Assembly: GCA_902618245.1 (NCBI GenBank)
Contig: CACMZR010000001.1
Span: 124,001 to 188,000 of the forward strand
Reading direction: 5' to 3'
Origin: an uncultured Bacteroidota bacterium
Lineage (GTDB): Bacteria > Bacteroidota > Bacteroidia > Flavobacteriales > Flavobacteriaceae
Length of the DNA stretch: 64,000 bases
Shown here: piece by piece, positions 7,342-15,297 of the stretch
Layout of the letters: each line of letters begins with the position of its first letter
Numbering within the stretch: the first letter of the stretch is position 1
Made by a program: the position numbers and the translations under genes
The notes under the pieces: model-generated
Database searches by the model: none
Seen by the model: only the letters and a program-made list of their open reading frames with translations
What the model was told of the DNA's origin: nothing

Positions 7342-7414
7342 ATTGATATATCTTCATCACTAAGATTAGGGACTAATTTGTATATTGATTATTATTAACT
7401 ATAAATCAATTAAA
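7342..7414 (+). promoter_or_regulatory. integrase-tail/promoter module, copy D
   Basis: The minus strand reads PNLSDEDIS in the integrase-tail register at about 7369 to 7342. The plus strand then has GACTAATTTGTATATTG (TTTG at 7377) and the leader TTAACTATAAATCAATTAAA right up to the ATG at 7415. The leader is identical in copies D and G and almost identical in H. Confidence 0.7.
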
Positions 7415-7894
7415 ATGAAAAATCTATTTACATTACTATTACTATTAACACTAACTTTTTCATTCTCTCAAGGCATTACCGGTAAAACAACAACTGATGA
7501 CAAATACTCAAAAGCGATCAAAGCTTACATGAATGAATATTTACAAAATAAATTTGATACATATGAAGAAATACACGCTGAAGATGCTGTTTTCGATTTA
7601 AATGGAATTGAAGCAAATAAGTCAACTGTTAAAAAAGGATGGAGTTCTCATCATAAAATCTACAGTAATATCAAATTAGAATGGATGTTTGTTGAAACTA
7701 CAGTGTATGATGAAAACAATAATAATATGGTGTGGTCTCACATATGGGGTGGTTGGTCTGCTAAAGGCAATAAGACAAAAAAAAATTGGAGTAATCCATT
7801 TAACGCATCATTTAAGTGGGTTGATGGAAAAATTGTAATGGAGAATTGGATTTTTGACCCTACATCAGATATTACAGAAGCTGCTGCTAAATAA
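7415..7894 (+). CDS. secreted SnoaL/NTF2-like protein (paralogue of 13337-13822)
   Basis: A 159-residue exported protein with signal peptide MKNLFTLLLLLTLTFSFSQ. The mature NTF2-like domain carries a YMNEYLQNKFDTYEEIHAED helix, then FVETTVYDENNNN and VWSHIWGGW, and ends DGKIVMENWIFDPT. These blocks recur almost unchanged in the protein at 13337, so the two are close paralogues. The ATG at 7415 is preferred over 7385, because it gives a standard signal peptide and follows the conserved leader. A perfect ACCCTCC/GGAGGGT terminator follows. The ligand and function are unknown. Confidence 0.75.
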   Translation: MKNLFTLLLLLTLTFSFSQGITGKTTTDDKYSKAIKAYMNEYLQNKFDTYEEIHAEDAVFDLNGIEANKSTVKKGWSSHHKIYSNIKLEWMFVETTVYDENNNNMVWSHIWGGWSAKGNKTKKNWSNPFNASFKWVDGKIVMENWIFDPTSDITEAAAK

Positions 7895-7916
7895 CGATTT
7901 ACTATTAAGATATAAT

Positions 7917-7940
7917 ACCCTCCCTAGTGGAGGGTTTTTT
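7917..7940 (+). terminator. rho-independent terminator (shared ACCCTCC type)
   Basis: CCCTCC (7918-7923), a 5-base loop and GGAGGG (7929-7934) are followed by six T residues. The same stem is reused after the genes ending at 11255 and 17521, and with small changes after 13822 and 16636. Confidence 0.85.
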
Positions 7941-7946
7941 CATTGT

Positions 7947-8009
7947 CATATCTTCTTGATTAAGTTTAATGACTAATTTGCGATTTCTTATTTATTAATA
8001 ATCAATCAA
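7947..8009 (+). promoter_or_regulatory. integrase-tail/promoter module, copy E
   Basis: The minus strand reads IKLNQEDM at about 7970 to 7947. The plus strand has GACTAATTTGCGATTTC, a variant of the usual TTTGTATATTG, then TAATAATCAATCAA directly before the ATG at 8010. Confidence 0.6.
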
Positions 8010-8930
8010 ATGAAAAATATTTTAGAAACGGTCGGTAATACACCAATTGTAAAACTTGAGAAAATTATTCCATCAGGTTGTGGCGAAGTTTATGTAAAAC
8101 TAGAGGCAAATAATCCAACAGGATCAAAAAAAGATAGAATGGCCCTTTCTATGATTGAAGGAGCAGAAAAAAGAGGTGATTTAAAAGAAGGAATGTCTGT
8201 TGTTGAGTACTCTGGAGGTAGTACTGGAGCTGGATTAGCTTTTGTTTGTGCGATTAAAGGATACCGTTTCAGGTTAATTACTGCAGATGTTTTTGGCAAA
8301 GAAAAAATTGGCTTAATGAGAGCGTTGGGAGCTGATCTTGAAGTTATTAAAAGTGAAGATGGAAAAATCACTAAAGAACTTATTGGAAAGATGATTGAGA
8401 GAGCTGAAGAAATTTCTGTTGAACCGGATACATTTTTTACTGATCAACTTAATAATATGGACGTTATTGAAGGTTTTGTTCCTCTTGGAAATGAGATACT
8501 CCAACAACTTGACGGAAAAGTAGATGCTGTTTGTGACACCATTGGAACAGCGGGAACATTAATGGGAATAGCAAAATCATTCAAAGATAATGGGGCTCAT
8601 TCTAAAATCATTGCCCTTGAACCTGCTAGTTCTCCAATATTATCAAAAGGAATTAAAGGTGCACATAATGTTGAAGGGGTTGGCCTTGGCTTTATTCCGG
8701 CTATTTATAATTCTGAATATGTTGATGATGTTATTTCAATTGAAGAATCCTTAGCAAGACAAACTTGTAAGGAACTGGCTTCGAAGGAAGGAATATTTTG
8801 TGGTACTTCAAGTGGTATGAATGTAGCAGGTGCAATAAAATTATCTAAGAGCTTAGGACCAAAATCAAAAGTGGTCGCTGTAGCTTGTGATACAGGGCTT
8901 AAATATCTTTCTGAAGGACTTTTTTATTAA
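8010..8930 (+). CDS. cysteine-synthase-like PLP-dependent enzyme
   Basis: A 306-residue fold-type II PLP enzyme of the cysteine synthase / cystathionine beta-synthase group. The PLP lysine is K41 in NPTGSKKDRMA. The phosphate-binding Gly/Thr loop is seen as GTAGTLMG and the C-terminal PLP-ring contact as GTSSGMN. The substrate-binding loop, normally T-S-G-N-T-G in O-acetylserine sulfhydrylases, reads YSGGSTG (residues 67-73), so the substrate may not be O-acetylserine. It is a single gene in the array, downstream of module E and not next to other sulfur genes. A beta-replacement role on an unusual amino acid is possible. Confidence 0.85.
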   Translation: MKNILETVGNTPIVKLEKIIPSGCGEVYVKLEANNPTGSKKDRMALSMIEGAEKRGDLKEGMSVVEYSGGSTGAGLAFVCAIKGYRFRLITADVFGKEKIGLMRALGADLEVIKSEDGKITKELIGKMIERAEEISVEPDTFFTDQLNNMDVIEGFVPLGNEILQQLDGKVDAVCDTIGTAGTLMGIAKSFKDNGAHSKIIALEPASSPILSKGIKGAHNVEGVGLGFIPAIYNSEYVDDVISIEESLARQTCKELASKEGIFCGTSSGMNVAGAIKLSKSLGPKSKVVAVACDTGLKYLSEGLFY

Positions 8931-9037
8931 TTTAAAAACAGTGTTTTTTATATATCACCCTAGGATTTGAATTTTACAGATATTATGAATTCCAACTGAC
9001 TTAAATATCACTTTCCAAATTGTATTTTATAAATCAT

Positions 9038-9108
9038 CAGTATTACCTCTTCATAAAGTTCAGATTCAAATTTGTATATTTAAAACTGTTAATCATAAAT
9101 CGATTAAA
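9038..9108 (+). promoter_or_regulatory. integrase-tail/promoter module, copy F
   Basis: The minus strand reads SELYEEVIL at about 9064 to 9038. The plus strand has AAATTTGTATATT (TTTG at 9071-9074) and the leader CATAAATCGATTAAA directly before the ATG at 9109. Confidence 0.6.
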
Positions 9109-9642
9109 ATGAATAAAACAATAATACTCTTATCCTTAATTTTAGCATTTAGTTGCAAAAACCCTACGAATAATGATGTAAAGGCGAGCACCTCTTTACA
9201 GCTAGAAAAAGACCTCGAAATGTATCAAAATGTTTGGAATTCATTTTTGGCAGGTGACACTAGTGTAGTAAATAATAAAAACTTTACAGAAGATGTAGTA
9301 ATTGTAACATCTGATGGAGATCTTGTTGGAATAGATGCCTGTAAAGAATTCTATACAAATTATTTAACAGGATTTACTGATATACAATGGACGATTGTTG
9401 ATGCATTTGGGCAAGGGAACAAGCTTGTAAAACATTGGAATTTTAAGGGTAAACATACTGGAGATTTCTTCGGGATACCCGCTACAGGTAATTCATTAAA
9501 TCTATCTGGTACAACAATAGTTACGATGCGTGACGGAAGAATCGCTAAAGAGCACGATTTTTTTGATATGAAGTCAATGCTGGATCAGCTATTAAATTCA
9601 GAAGGAGATCTTACGTTAGACGAATATCAACCTATCAATTAA
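9109..9642 (+). CDS. SnoaL-like lipoprotein (ester-cyclase type)
   Basis: A 177-residue lipoprotein with lipobox LAFSC at about residue 16. The mature part shows the SnoaL ester-cyclase pattern: a YQNVWNSFLAGD helix, GIDACKEFYTNYL, then the strands KLVKHWNFKGKHTGDFFGIPATG and MRDGRIAKEHDFFDM. These correspond to the W-x-x-x-G-x-H-x-G-x-F-x-G-I-x-P-T-G motif of SnoaL-like proteins. No catalytic role is proven. Its stop overlaps the end of the convergent gene at 9635 by 8 bp, without a separate terminator. Confidence 0.75.
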   Translation: MNKTIILLSLILAFSCKNPTNNDVKASTSLQLEKDLEMYQNVWNSFLAGDTSVVNNKNFTEDVVIVTSDGDLVGIDACKEFYTNYLTGFTDIQWTIVDAFGQGNKLVKHWNFKGKHTGDFFGIPATGNSLNLSGTTIVTMRDGRIAKEHDFFDMKSMLDQLLNSEGDLTLDEYQPIN

Positions 9643-10345
9643 TTTGAAGGATGTCACTTAGCTCATATTGAAGCTCTTCTAGAGTTAATATATAAAACTT
9701 TAAGGAAGAAATTCTAGTTTTAAAATACTTAAGCTGGACAATAAGATTTGATTTAAGCTTTTCATTTTCTTGTATAAACTCATGCAAAGATTTCAAATAA
9801 TTTTCAAAACTTATTTTTGAATTGTTCCCTTTTAGAAAAAGTTTTGGGTTCTCCTGAGTTATCAAATCAATTATAAGTTCTATTATTTTTTTTTCATAAT
9901 CTACTGTGGAAACAACTTTACTAAAATTTAAATTATGTAAACGTGTAAGCGCTTCTTTAATATTTTCTGATTGTACATATTTTAAATCACCTGTATTAAC
10001 CAAGGATCTATATCTATTCATTGGAGGATCAAAATCTCTGTAATAAATTAAGTTATACTCAATCCTATTTTTACTAATAGCTATATTTTTTAATATTTCA
10101 ATATTCAGTTTTTCGTTTAATAAAAGGTTATATATCTCTATGTCTTGGTTCCATATTTTTATTCTTTCGTCACAATAATTTTTTATATCATTAGATTCAA
10201 TCAAAATACTTTTTAAGACTCTTTCTCTTTGGATTGATTTATCTCTTTCAACGGATATTTCACTAATCCAAAAGGAGGCTGAGATACCAATAATAATTGC
10301 TATAATCTCAAGACCAAGTTTTAAAAAAAATTTTCTTTTGAACAT
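9635..10345 (-). CDS. membrane-anchored coiled-coil protein (DUF6090-like)
   Basis: A 236-residue protein with one N-terminal hydrophobic segment (LGLEIIAIIIGISASFWISE, about residues 9-28), followed by a long helical, coiled-coil-prone region. The layout (short basic start, one helix, FW-x-S/NE, then EK-rich helices) is that of DUF6090-type proteins. Similar genes lie at 13953 and 24308. The ATG at 10345 is chosen over 10408, because it places the basic residues directly before the membrane segment. It is one of very few minus-strand genes in the array and lies opposite module G. Confidence 0.6.
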   Translation of the reverse strand: MFKRKFFLKLGLEIIAIIIGISASFWISEISVERDKSIQRERVLKSILIESNDIKNYCDERIKIWNQDIEIYNLLLNEKLNIEILKNIAISKNRIEYNLIYYRDFDPPMNRYRSLVNTGDLKYVQSENIKEALTRLHNLNFSKVVSTVDYEKKIIELIIDLITQENPKLFLKGNNSKISFENYLKSLHEFIQENEKLKSNLIVQLKYFKTRISSLKFYILTLEELQYELSDILQIN

Positions 10346-10404
10346 TTTTGTTCTTTTTAAGGCAATATAACTATTTAATATTAGGATGTTTAAACATAAT
10401 AAAC

Positions 10405-10463
10405 TCATATTAAATTCAGCGCATCTTTGTATATTGTTAATTATTAACTATAAATCAATTAAA
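10405..10463 (+). promoter_or_regulatory. promoter/leader module, copy G (tail lost)
   Basis: CTTTGTATATTG (TTTG at 10426-10429) and the leader TTAACTATAAATCAATTAAA run straight into the ATG at 10464. The leader is identical to copy D. The integrase-tail part is not recognisable here. Confidence 0.6.
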
Positions 10464-11255
10464 ATGAATAAAACAGCGTATACAATTTTTTTAATTTTAA
10501 GTTCTTTAGTAATAAGTGCTCAGGATTGGTCTTCTGTCTACAGACAAGTTGATGAGATAACATTAAATGACGGTCTTGAAAAAGACTACGAAGAATTTGA
10601 ATCCTTTTGGAAAACATTAAAGCAAAAGCACCTTGAGGAAGGTAAAATTTTAGGATGGTTTGTTTGGAAAGCAGATCAAACAAGCAATAACAATAATCCT
10701 TGGACTGATTATATTATTCTTAATGTTTATGAAAATGAGCAAAAGATGAAAGAAATGAATTCTAAAACACAAGAATGGTGGATAAATGAATTAAAAACTG
10801 CACATAAAGGAAAGACAAAAAGATCTGTTATTAAAAAATATATTTCAGAAACAGTCAATAATAAATATAAAAAGAAAGTAGTCTCATATACTAATAAGGG
10901 AATTGAAGCTTATTTATCAGAGAAAGCTGCTCCACAAACTGGAATTGTAGCTAATTATATTGGCGTAGAAGAACTAAACGAAGATTATGTAGATTTTGAA
11001 ACAAAATTATTCCTTCCGTATCATAAATCTGGAAATACGAGACTTTACTGGGAATTAAATGAAATAGTAGATAGAACAGAAAATGCATACAAACCCGTAA
11101 GCCATATAATTTTTGAAATTAGAAATCCTGAAAATAATAATGTTGAATCAAATTTATCGTTTGCAGAGGAAATGGCAATTAAATATGGAATTGCCAGTAG
11201 AAAGTTTCATGGTAATCTTGAAGCACAACTTGTTCATTTTGCTTTTGGTAATTAA
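10464..11255 (+). CDS. secreted alpha+beta (dimeric-barrel-like) protein
   Basis: A 263-residue exported protein with signal peptide MNKTAYTIFLILSSLVISAQ. The mature part appears to contain two related halves of about 115 residues. The first has GLEKDYEEFESFWKTLKQKH, GKILGWFVWKAD and WTDYIILNVYEN, a pattern seen also in the proteins at 15863 and 16751. It resembles the ferredoxin-like alpha+beta barrel (NIPSNAP/ABM/DUF1330) layout, but I cannot name the family. The ATG at 10464 is preferred over 10386, because it follows the conserved leader and starts the signal peptide. An ACCCTCC terminator follows. Confidence 0.65.
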   Translation: MNKTAYTIFLILSSLVISAQDWSSVYRQVDEITLNDGLEKDYEEFESFWKTLKQKHLEEGKILGWFVWKADQTSNNNNPWTDYIILNVYENEQKMKEMNSKTQEWWINELKTAHKGKTKRSVIKKYISETVNNKYKKKVVSYTNKGIEAYLSEKAAPQTGIVANYIGVEELNEDYVDFETKLFLPYHKSGNTRLYWELNEIVDRTENAYKPVSHIIFEIRNPENNNVESNLSFAEEMAIKYGIASRKFHGNLEAQLVHFAFGN

Positions 11256-11261
11256 ATTCTA

Positions 11262-11289
11262 AACCCTCCCAAGTGGAGGGTTTTTATTT
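11262..11289 (+). terminator. rho-independent terminator (shared ACCCTCC type)
   Basis: AACCCTCC and GGAGGGTT pair around a short loop and are followed by a T run. The stem is the same as at 7917-7940. Confidence 0.85.
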
Positions 11290-11295
11290 GACCGC

Positions 11296-11363
11296 TATAT
11301 CCTCTTCATTAATTTTAGGGACTAATTTGTATATTGCTTCTTATTAACTATAAATCAATTTAA
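11296..11363 (+). promoter_or_regulatory. integrase-tail/promoter module, copy H
   Basis: The minus strand at 11319 to 11296 reads PKINEEDI, clearly the integrase tail. The plus strand has GACTAATTTGTATATTG (TTTG at 11326) and the leader ATAAATCAATTTAA directly before the ATG at 11364. Confidence 0.7.
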
Positions 11364-12053
11364 ATGAAAAACGTTTTTATATTATTTAGTATTCTAATTA
11401 GTTCATTAACATTTTCACAAAATGTTTTCTGGTACGACGTTATGTTAGAAGTAGATGGGAAAAATGCTTCAACAGTAGCTAGTCTTGTTGATGATTTCTA
11501 TTCAAATCACAAAAAGTCTTCTGATGTAACAGTTGAATTTTCTTCTATTCCTTTAAAAGGGCCTAGTGAAAAAGCTACGCACATTATAAGTATTGCAAGT
11601 AATTCCTCTCAGTCTCTTGCTGATTTTAGAAATTCACTCAAAGGAGAAAATTGGGACTTATACATCTCTAAAATGAGTAATTATGTAAAAAGCAGTAGAG
11701 CCTCTGCGGGGAAAAGTCTAATTACAAATGGTTCGGAAACTAATTATCCTATTGGACAAGCTTGGGTTTTTAAGGCAACTAACCCAAAATTACCATCAAT
11801 GGTTGAGGCTTTTGGCAAACTAATAAAATCATATAATTTTGATGGATTTGTTGGTATGGGCCAAATAGTTCATGGTACAGAAAACGGTGAGAGTGTTTAT
11901 ATTTATGGAACTTACTCCAACTTAAATGATGCATTTAATTTTGGGCCACAAAGCAAAAAAGAAAGTGTGGCCTTTGCAGAATTTGCAGAAGTATTTGACG
12001 CTGCAGCACAATATTCAAAATCATTTACTCGAGTTCTTATAAAAAGCTACTAG
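11364..12053 (+). CDS. secreted hypothetical protein of the array
   Basis: A 229-residue exported protein with signal peptide MKNVFILFSILISSLTFSQ. The mature part looks like two alpha+beta halves: an early VFWYDVMLEVDGKN strand-helix unit, and a second half with QAWVFKATNP and SVYIYGTYSNLNDAF. This is reminiscent of the tandem alpha+beta barrels encoded at 10464 and 16751, but more diverged and rich in Ser. No family is recognised. A long 12-bp-stem terminator follows. Confidence 0.6.
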   Translation: MKNVFILFSILISSLTFSQNVFWYDVMLEVDGKNASTVASLVDDFYSNHKKSSDVTVEFSSIPLKGPSEKATHIISIASNSSQSLADFRNSLKGENWDLYISKMSNYVKSSRASAGKSLITNGSETNYPIGQAWVFKATNPKLPSMVEAFGKLIKSYNFDGFVGMGQIVHGTENGESVYIYGTYSNLNDAFNFGPQSKKESVAFAEFAEVFDAAAQYSKSFTRVLIKSY

Positions 12054-12062
12054 ATTTTATTC

Positions 12063-12092
12063 AAAATCCCCTAGCACCCTCTAGGGGATTTT
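12063..12092. terminator. terminator hairpin with 12-bp perfect stem
   Basis: AAAATCCCCTAG (12063-12074) pairs perfectly with CTAGGGGATTTT (12081-12092) around a 6-base loop, with T-rich sequence after it. It differs from the ACCCTCC stem used elsewhere in the array. Confidence 0.8.
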
Positions 12093-12233
12093 ATATTCTC
12101 TAAAGTAATCCAAAAGTCAGAAGTTGTAATCACTCTAATTACTTAATAAAGACTTCTTGATTTTTTTCTTCAAAAAAATGGACATTTGTATAATATGTAT
12201 ATTAGTTGTTGATGAGTCTATAAATACTTTTCA

Positions 12234-13256
12234 ATGAAACGAAGAAAATTTATACAGGGATCAACAACTATAGCATCAGGACTTGGGTTTTCAGCTATTT
12301 CACTTCATCAATTAGAATCAACTAAAACTAAACAATCCATAGAGACATATGTAACATTGGATCAGGAAAAAGTTTCTTTTTATAGTGATGTCATTAAAGA
12401 AAAAATAAAAATAATTCATATTGCAGATACACATCTTTATATGGATGACGAAAGAGGAACCCCCTTTTTAAAATTCAGTGGTCGAATGGCTAAAGCTTAT
12501 AATCAAACAAAGCATTTCAAAACAGGAGAAAAAACAAATCCTAAAAAAGCCTTTAAGCAAGCAATAACTTTTGCTAAAGAATCTAATGCAGATGTTATCA
12601 CTTTGGTAGGTGATATATTTAGTTTTCCATCTGAACTTGCAATAGAATGGGTTTTATCTGAAATAGAAGCGATTGGGATTCCATATATTTACATAGCGGG
12701 AAATCATGATTGGCATTACGAAGGAATGGATGGTAGTCTTGATTCACTTCGTGATAAATGGATAGAAAAAAGATTAATTCGTTTATACCAAGGGAATAAC
12801 CCCTTAATGGCAGCATACGATATAAAAGGAATTAGGTTTTTAGCCATTGATAATTCAACATATGAAATAAATGATAAACAATTGAATTTTTTTTCAAAGC
12901 ATGTTGAATCTGGTATGCCTATTGTTTTGTTGATTCATATACCAATGTACGCTCCTGGGAAAAATATTTCGTTTGGATGTGGAAACCCTTTTTGGGGAGC
13001 TGAAACTGACCGTAATTTTGAATTAGAAAGACGTCCCAAATGGCCAGAAAATGGTCATACTAAAACAACGTTTGAATTTTATAAAAAGGTTTTTGATTCA
13101 TCTAATGTGATTGGAATTTTTGCTGGTCATATACACCGAAACTCTATTGAAATTATTAAAGGAAAACCTCAAATAGTTTCAGATGATAATGCGAGCGGGG
13201 CATATCTAGAAATTGATTTTATTCCAATGGAAGAAAAGTATAAAGTTAAAAGTTAA
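12234..13256 (+). CDS. Tat-exported calcineurin-like metallophosphatase
   Basis: A 340-residue protein with a twin-arginine signal (MKRRKFIQGSTTIASGLGFS), predicted to be exported folded. The metallophosphatase motifs are all present in order: IADTHLY (D-x-H), VGDIFSF (G-D), GNHDWH, LLIHIP (H) and GHIHRNS. They would coordinate two metal ions and hydrolyse phosphoester or phosphonucleotide substrates in the periplasm. The substrate is unknown. It stands alone in the array and its upstream region lacks the usual tail/leader module, so it may have entered separately. Confidence 0.85.
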   Translation: MKRRKFIQGSTTIASGLGFSAISLHQLESTKTKQSIETYVTLDQEKVSFYSDVIKEKIKIIHIADTHLYMDDERGTPFLKFSGRMAKAYNQTKHFKTGEKTNPKKAFKQAITFAKESNADVITLVGDIFSFPSELAIEWVLSEIEAIGIPYIYIAGNHDWHYEGMDGSLDSLRDKWIEKRLIRLYQGNNPLMAAYDIKGIRFLAIDNSTYEINDKQLNFFSKHVESGMPIVLLIHIPMYAPGKNISFGCGNPFWGAETDRNFELERRPKWPENGHTKTTFEFYKKVFDSSNVIGIFAGHIHRNSIEIIKGKPQIVSDDNASGAYLEIDFIPMEEKYKVKS

Positions 13257-13265
13257 AAAACTAGA

Positions 13266-13336
13266 CATTCCTCTTAATTTTAAATTATATGAGACTTATT
13301 CGTATATTACTTATTATTAATCATAAACCAATTAAA
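13266..13336 (+). promoter_or_regulatory. promoter/leader module, copy I (degenerate tail)
   Basis: TTCGTATATTA (13299-13309) and the leader AATCATAAACCAATTAAA lead directly into the ATG at 13337. CTCTTAATTTTAA upstream is probably the decayed integrase tail. Confidence 0.5.
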
Positions 13337-13822
13337 ATGAAAAATTTATTTATAATCTTATTTATTGCTAGTTCTTTTTACTCTTTAGCTCAAGAAATAA
13401 CTGGAACAGTAAGAACATCTGATAAGTATTCTAATGCAATTAAAAAAATGAATAGTGAATATTTTAAAAATGATTTTACAACATTTAAAAAGATTTTTAG
13501 TGATGATGCAACCTTTAGTGTTAATGGAGAAGAATTTTCAAAAAGTCAAATAATTGAAGGTTTTTCAATGCACCATAAATTTTATTCAAATATTAAGATG
13601 CAGTATAGTTTTGTTGAAACAACTTTTTATGATGAAAATAATAATAATCAAGTATGGAGTCACAATTGGGGACTTTGGGATGGGGTTTCAAAAAGAACTA
13701 AAAAAAATGTACCCAACCCTGTGAATGTTTCATTTAAATGGGTTGATGGGAAAATTGTCAATGCTTCCTGGATATATGATCCAACACAATTGAATGAAGA
13801 AATAATGGCATCTAAAAAATAA
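13337..13822 (+). CDS. secreted SnoaL/NTF2-like protein (paralogue of 7415-7894)
   Basis: A 161-residue exported protein with signal peptide MKNLFIILFIASSFYSLAQ. It shares with the protein at 7415 the order of all blocks: DKYS-x-AIK, MHHKFYSNIK, FVETTFYDENNNN, VWSHNWG, FKWVDGKIV and W-I-x-DPT. This indicates duplication within the array. A signal peptide, NTF2-like core and Asn/Trp-rich strands are visible, but no catalytic motif. The ATG at 13337 follows the shared leader and is preferred over 13289. Confidence 0.75.
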   Translation: MKNLFIILFIASSFYSLAQEITGTVRTSDKYSNAIKKMNSEYFKNDFTTFKKIFSDDATFSVNGEEFSKSQIIEGFSMHHKFYSNIKMQYSFVETTFYDENNNNQVWSHNWGLWDGVSKRTKKNVPNPVNVSFKWVDGKIVNASWIYDPTQLNEEIMASKK

Positions 13823-13851
13823 AATATAATTTAATATTTAATACATTAAAG

Positions 13852-13877
13852 GACCCTTCAAATATGGAGGGTCTTTT
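13852..13877 (+). terminator. rho-independent terminator (variant of the shared type)
   Basis: GACCCTTC pairs with GGAGGGTC around an AAATAT loop, followed by TTTTATTT. It has one mismatch compared with the stem at 7917 and 11262. Confidence 0.7.
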
Positions 13878-13890
13878 ATTTACCTGTAAA

Positions 13891-13952
13891 TGCTTTATTT
13901 TAAATTTAGGGACTGATTCGTATATTCACTCAGCTAAATAATAATTGATTAA
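13891..13952 (+). promoter_or_regulatory. promoter/leader module, copy J (degenerate tail)
   Basis: TTTAGGGACTGATTCGTATATT is a clear relative of the promoter block (TTCG at 13917-13920). The leader is AATAATTGATTA before the ATG at 13953. The integrase-tail part has lost its reading frame. Confidence 0.5.
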
Positions 13953-14678
13953 ATGAAAAAAATAGTTAATAGATTTTGGGAGTTTTTAATGTTATTTATT
14001 GCTATTTCACTTGGTTTTTTTGTTGAGAATTATAGGGAAGTATTAGTTGATAGACAAAAAGAAAAAGAAATAATAGCATCATTTATTAATGACCTTGAAA
14101 CCGATATTAAAGAGTTAGACATTGTAATTCAACGAAGAGAAACAAGAGAAGTAAGGATAGATTCAATTATATATATTTTAAATAATGGTTTGCAAGACAA
14201 TTATGGAAAAGATCTTTACTATTATGCGAGATACTTGCCACGCCCTGCCGTTTTTTGGGCAAACAATACAACAAATGAAGAGTTAAAATATTCTGGAAAT
14301 TTTATTTTAATAAAAAACCAAAAAATAATTGATACTCTCTTACAATATAATGACAATTTTATTTTCATTGATTTCATAAAAGAAAGGGAGGAATATTTAG
14401 TAAGGAGACTATTCGATCAAATAAATGTGATGTTTGATCCCATGGTTTTCGATGAGATGAATGTTTATGATATAGAATTTGTTTATCCCTCTGGAAATCC
14501 AAAAATAAATACCAAAAATAAGGATGTGATTAACCTTTTTTTGAGCAATTTACACTATGTAAAAACAGTAAATGTAGGACAGCTAGGGCTTTTCAAAAGA
14601 CATCAAAAAAAAGCAAAAGAAATTTTAAACTTTATAAAGGAAGAATATCCTGATGTGGCAGCTGAAAAACACAAATAA
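13953..14678 (+). CDS. membrane-anchored coiled-coil protein (DUF6090-like)
   Basis: A 241-residue protein starting MKKIVNRFWEFLMLFIAIS, with a single N-terminal membrane segment followed by GFFVENYRE, and then long charged helices starting DRQKEKEIIASFINDLETDI. This is the second DUF6090-type protein in the window, with the same architecture as those at 9635 and 24308. The helix is likely in the inner membrane with the coiled coil on one side. No enzymatic motif is seen. Confidence 0.65.
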   Translation: MKKIVNRFWEFLMLFIAISLGFFVENYREVLVDRQKEKEIIASFINDLETDIKELDIVIQRRETREVRIDSIIYILNNGLQDNYGKDLYYYARYLPRPAVFWANNTTNEELKYSGNFILIKNQKIIDTLLQYNDNFIFIDFIKEREEYLVRRLFDQINVMFDPMVFDEMNVYDIEFVYPSGNPKINTKNKDVINLFLSNLHYVKTVNVGQLGLFKRHQKKAKEILNFIKEEYPDVAAEKHK

Positions 14679-14682
14679 CTAT

Positions 14683-15003
14683 CTAACTACCCTCGAAAAT
14701 AGAAAGATTTCTTACAACAGTTTCTTCGGGATTATCGCCAAGTTCATTTAAGGCTTCTTGATATTCTTTGCTATTATGACAATTTATAGCGTCTTGTAAA
14801 CTATTAAACTCTACAACTGCTGCAAACATTAAATCTGAACCCTGAATTTTACCTTTAGGCTGACCTGTGAGCACAGGTAAATAGTTTCCAGTTTGTTCAT
14901 TTTTATGTTTTTCTTCAATTTGAAAGTATTTTGTTAAGTAGTTATTCCATCTTTCTTCATTTTTAATTTCAATTACATTTCCTATCCAATATCCTTTTTT
15001 CAT
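14683..15003 (-). CDS. DUF1330 domain protein
   Basis: A 106-residue cytosolic protein from ATG at 15003 (MKKGYWIGNVIEIKNEERW). DUF1330 is visible as the YWIGNV start, the middle AAVVEFNSLQDAINCHNSKEYQEAL helix region and a short C-terminal strand. The fold is a dimeric ferredoxin-like alpha+beta barrel. An alternative ATG at 15027 adds eight polar residues. It converges on the DUF6090-like gene with 4 bp between stops. The family has no agreed function. Confidence 0.75.
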   Translation of the reverse strand: MKKGYWIGNVIEIKNEERWNNYLTKYFQIEEKHKNEQTGNYLPVLTGQPKGKIQGSDLMFAAVVEFNSLQDAINCHNSKEYQEALNELGDNPEETVVRNLSIFEGS

Positions 15004-15183
15004 TTTATTATGATTTGATTTATTCATCTAATATATAGAATGATTTTATTTAAAATAATTTCTTGTATCATCAAATTATATTAATTATTCAGATATAAAT
15101 ATTATAAAGCATTTAAGTTTATTTAAGTGCTCCTGCTATCGTTTCATTAAAAATTAATAATTTTATTTATATAAATATTTGAT

Positions 15184-15273
15184 ATGTGTAATTGTGATTG
15201 TTCCCCTTGTAAAGAATTAGATTGTTCAGCATGTATTTGCGAACCCTGTATTTGTTCTCCTTGTGATTGTTAG
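15184..15273 (+). CDS. 29-residue cysteine-rich mini-protein
   Basis: ATG at 15184 opens a 29-codon frame ending in TAG at 15271-15273. Eleven of 29 residues are Cys (positions 2, 4, 6, 9, 14, 17, 19, 22, 24, 27, 29), arranged as C-x-C and C-x-x-C with the repeated unit (S/E)-P-C and the ends CNCDC and CSPCDC. Asp, Ser and Pro fill the gaps. There is no signal peptide. The pattern suggests a metallothionein-like metal binder or the core of a modified peptide. No modification or metal-transport gene is adjacent. The flanking region has AT-rich promoter-like sequence. It could be a chance ORF, but the regular cysteine spacing argues against that. Confidence 0.55.
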   Translation: MCNCDCSPCKELDCSACICEPCICSPCDC

Positions 15274-15297
15274 TTCAACAATAAAAATTCTTGTATT

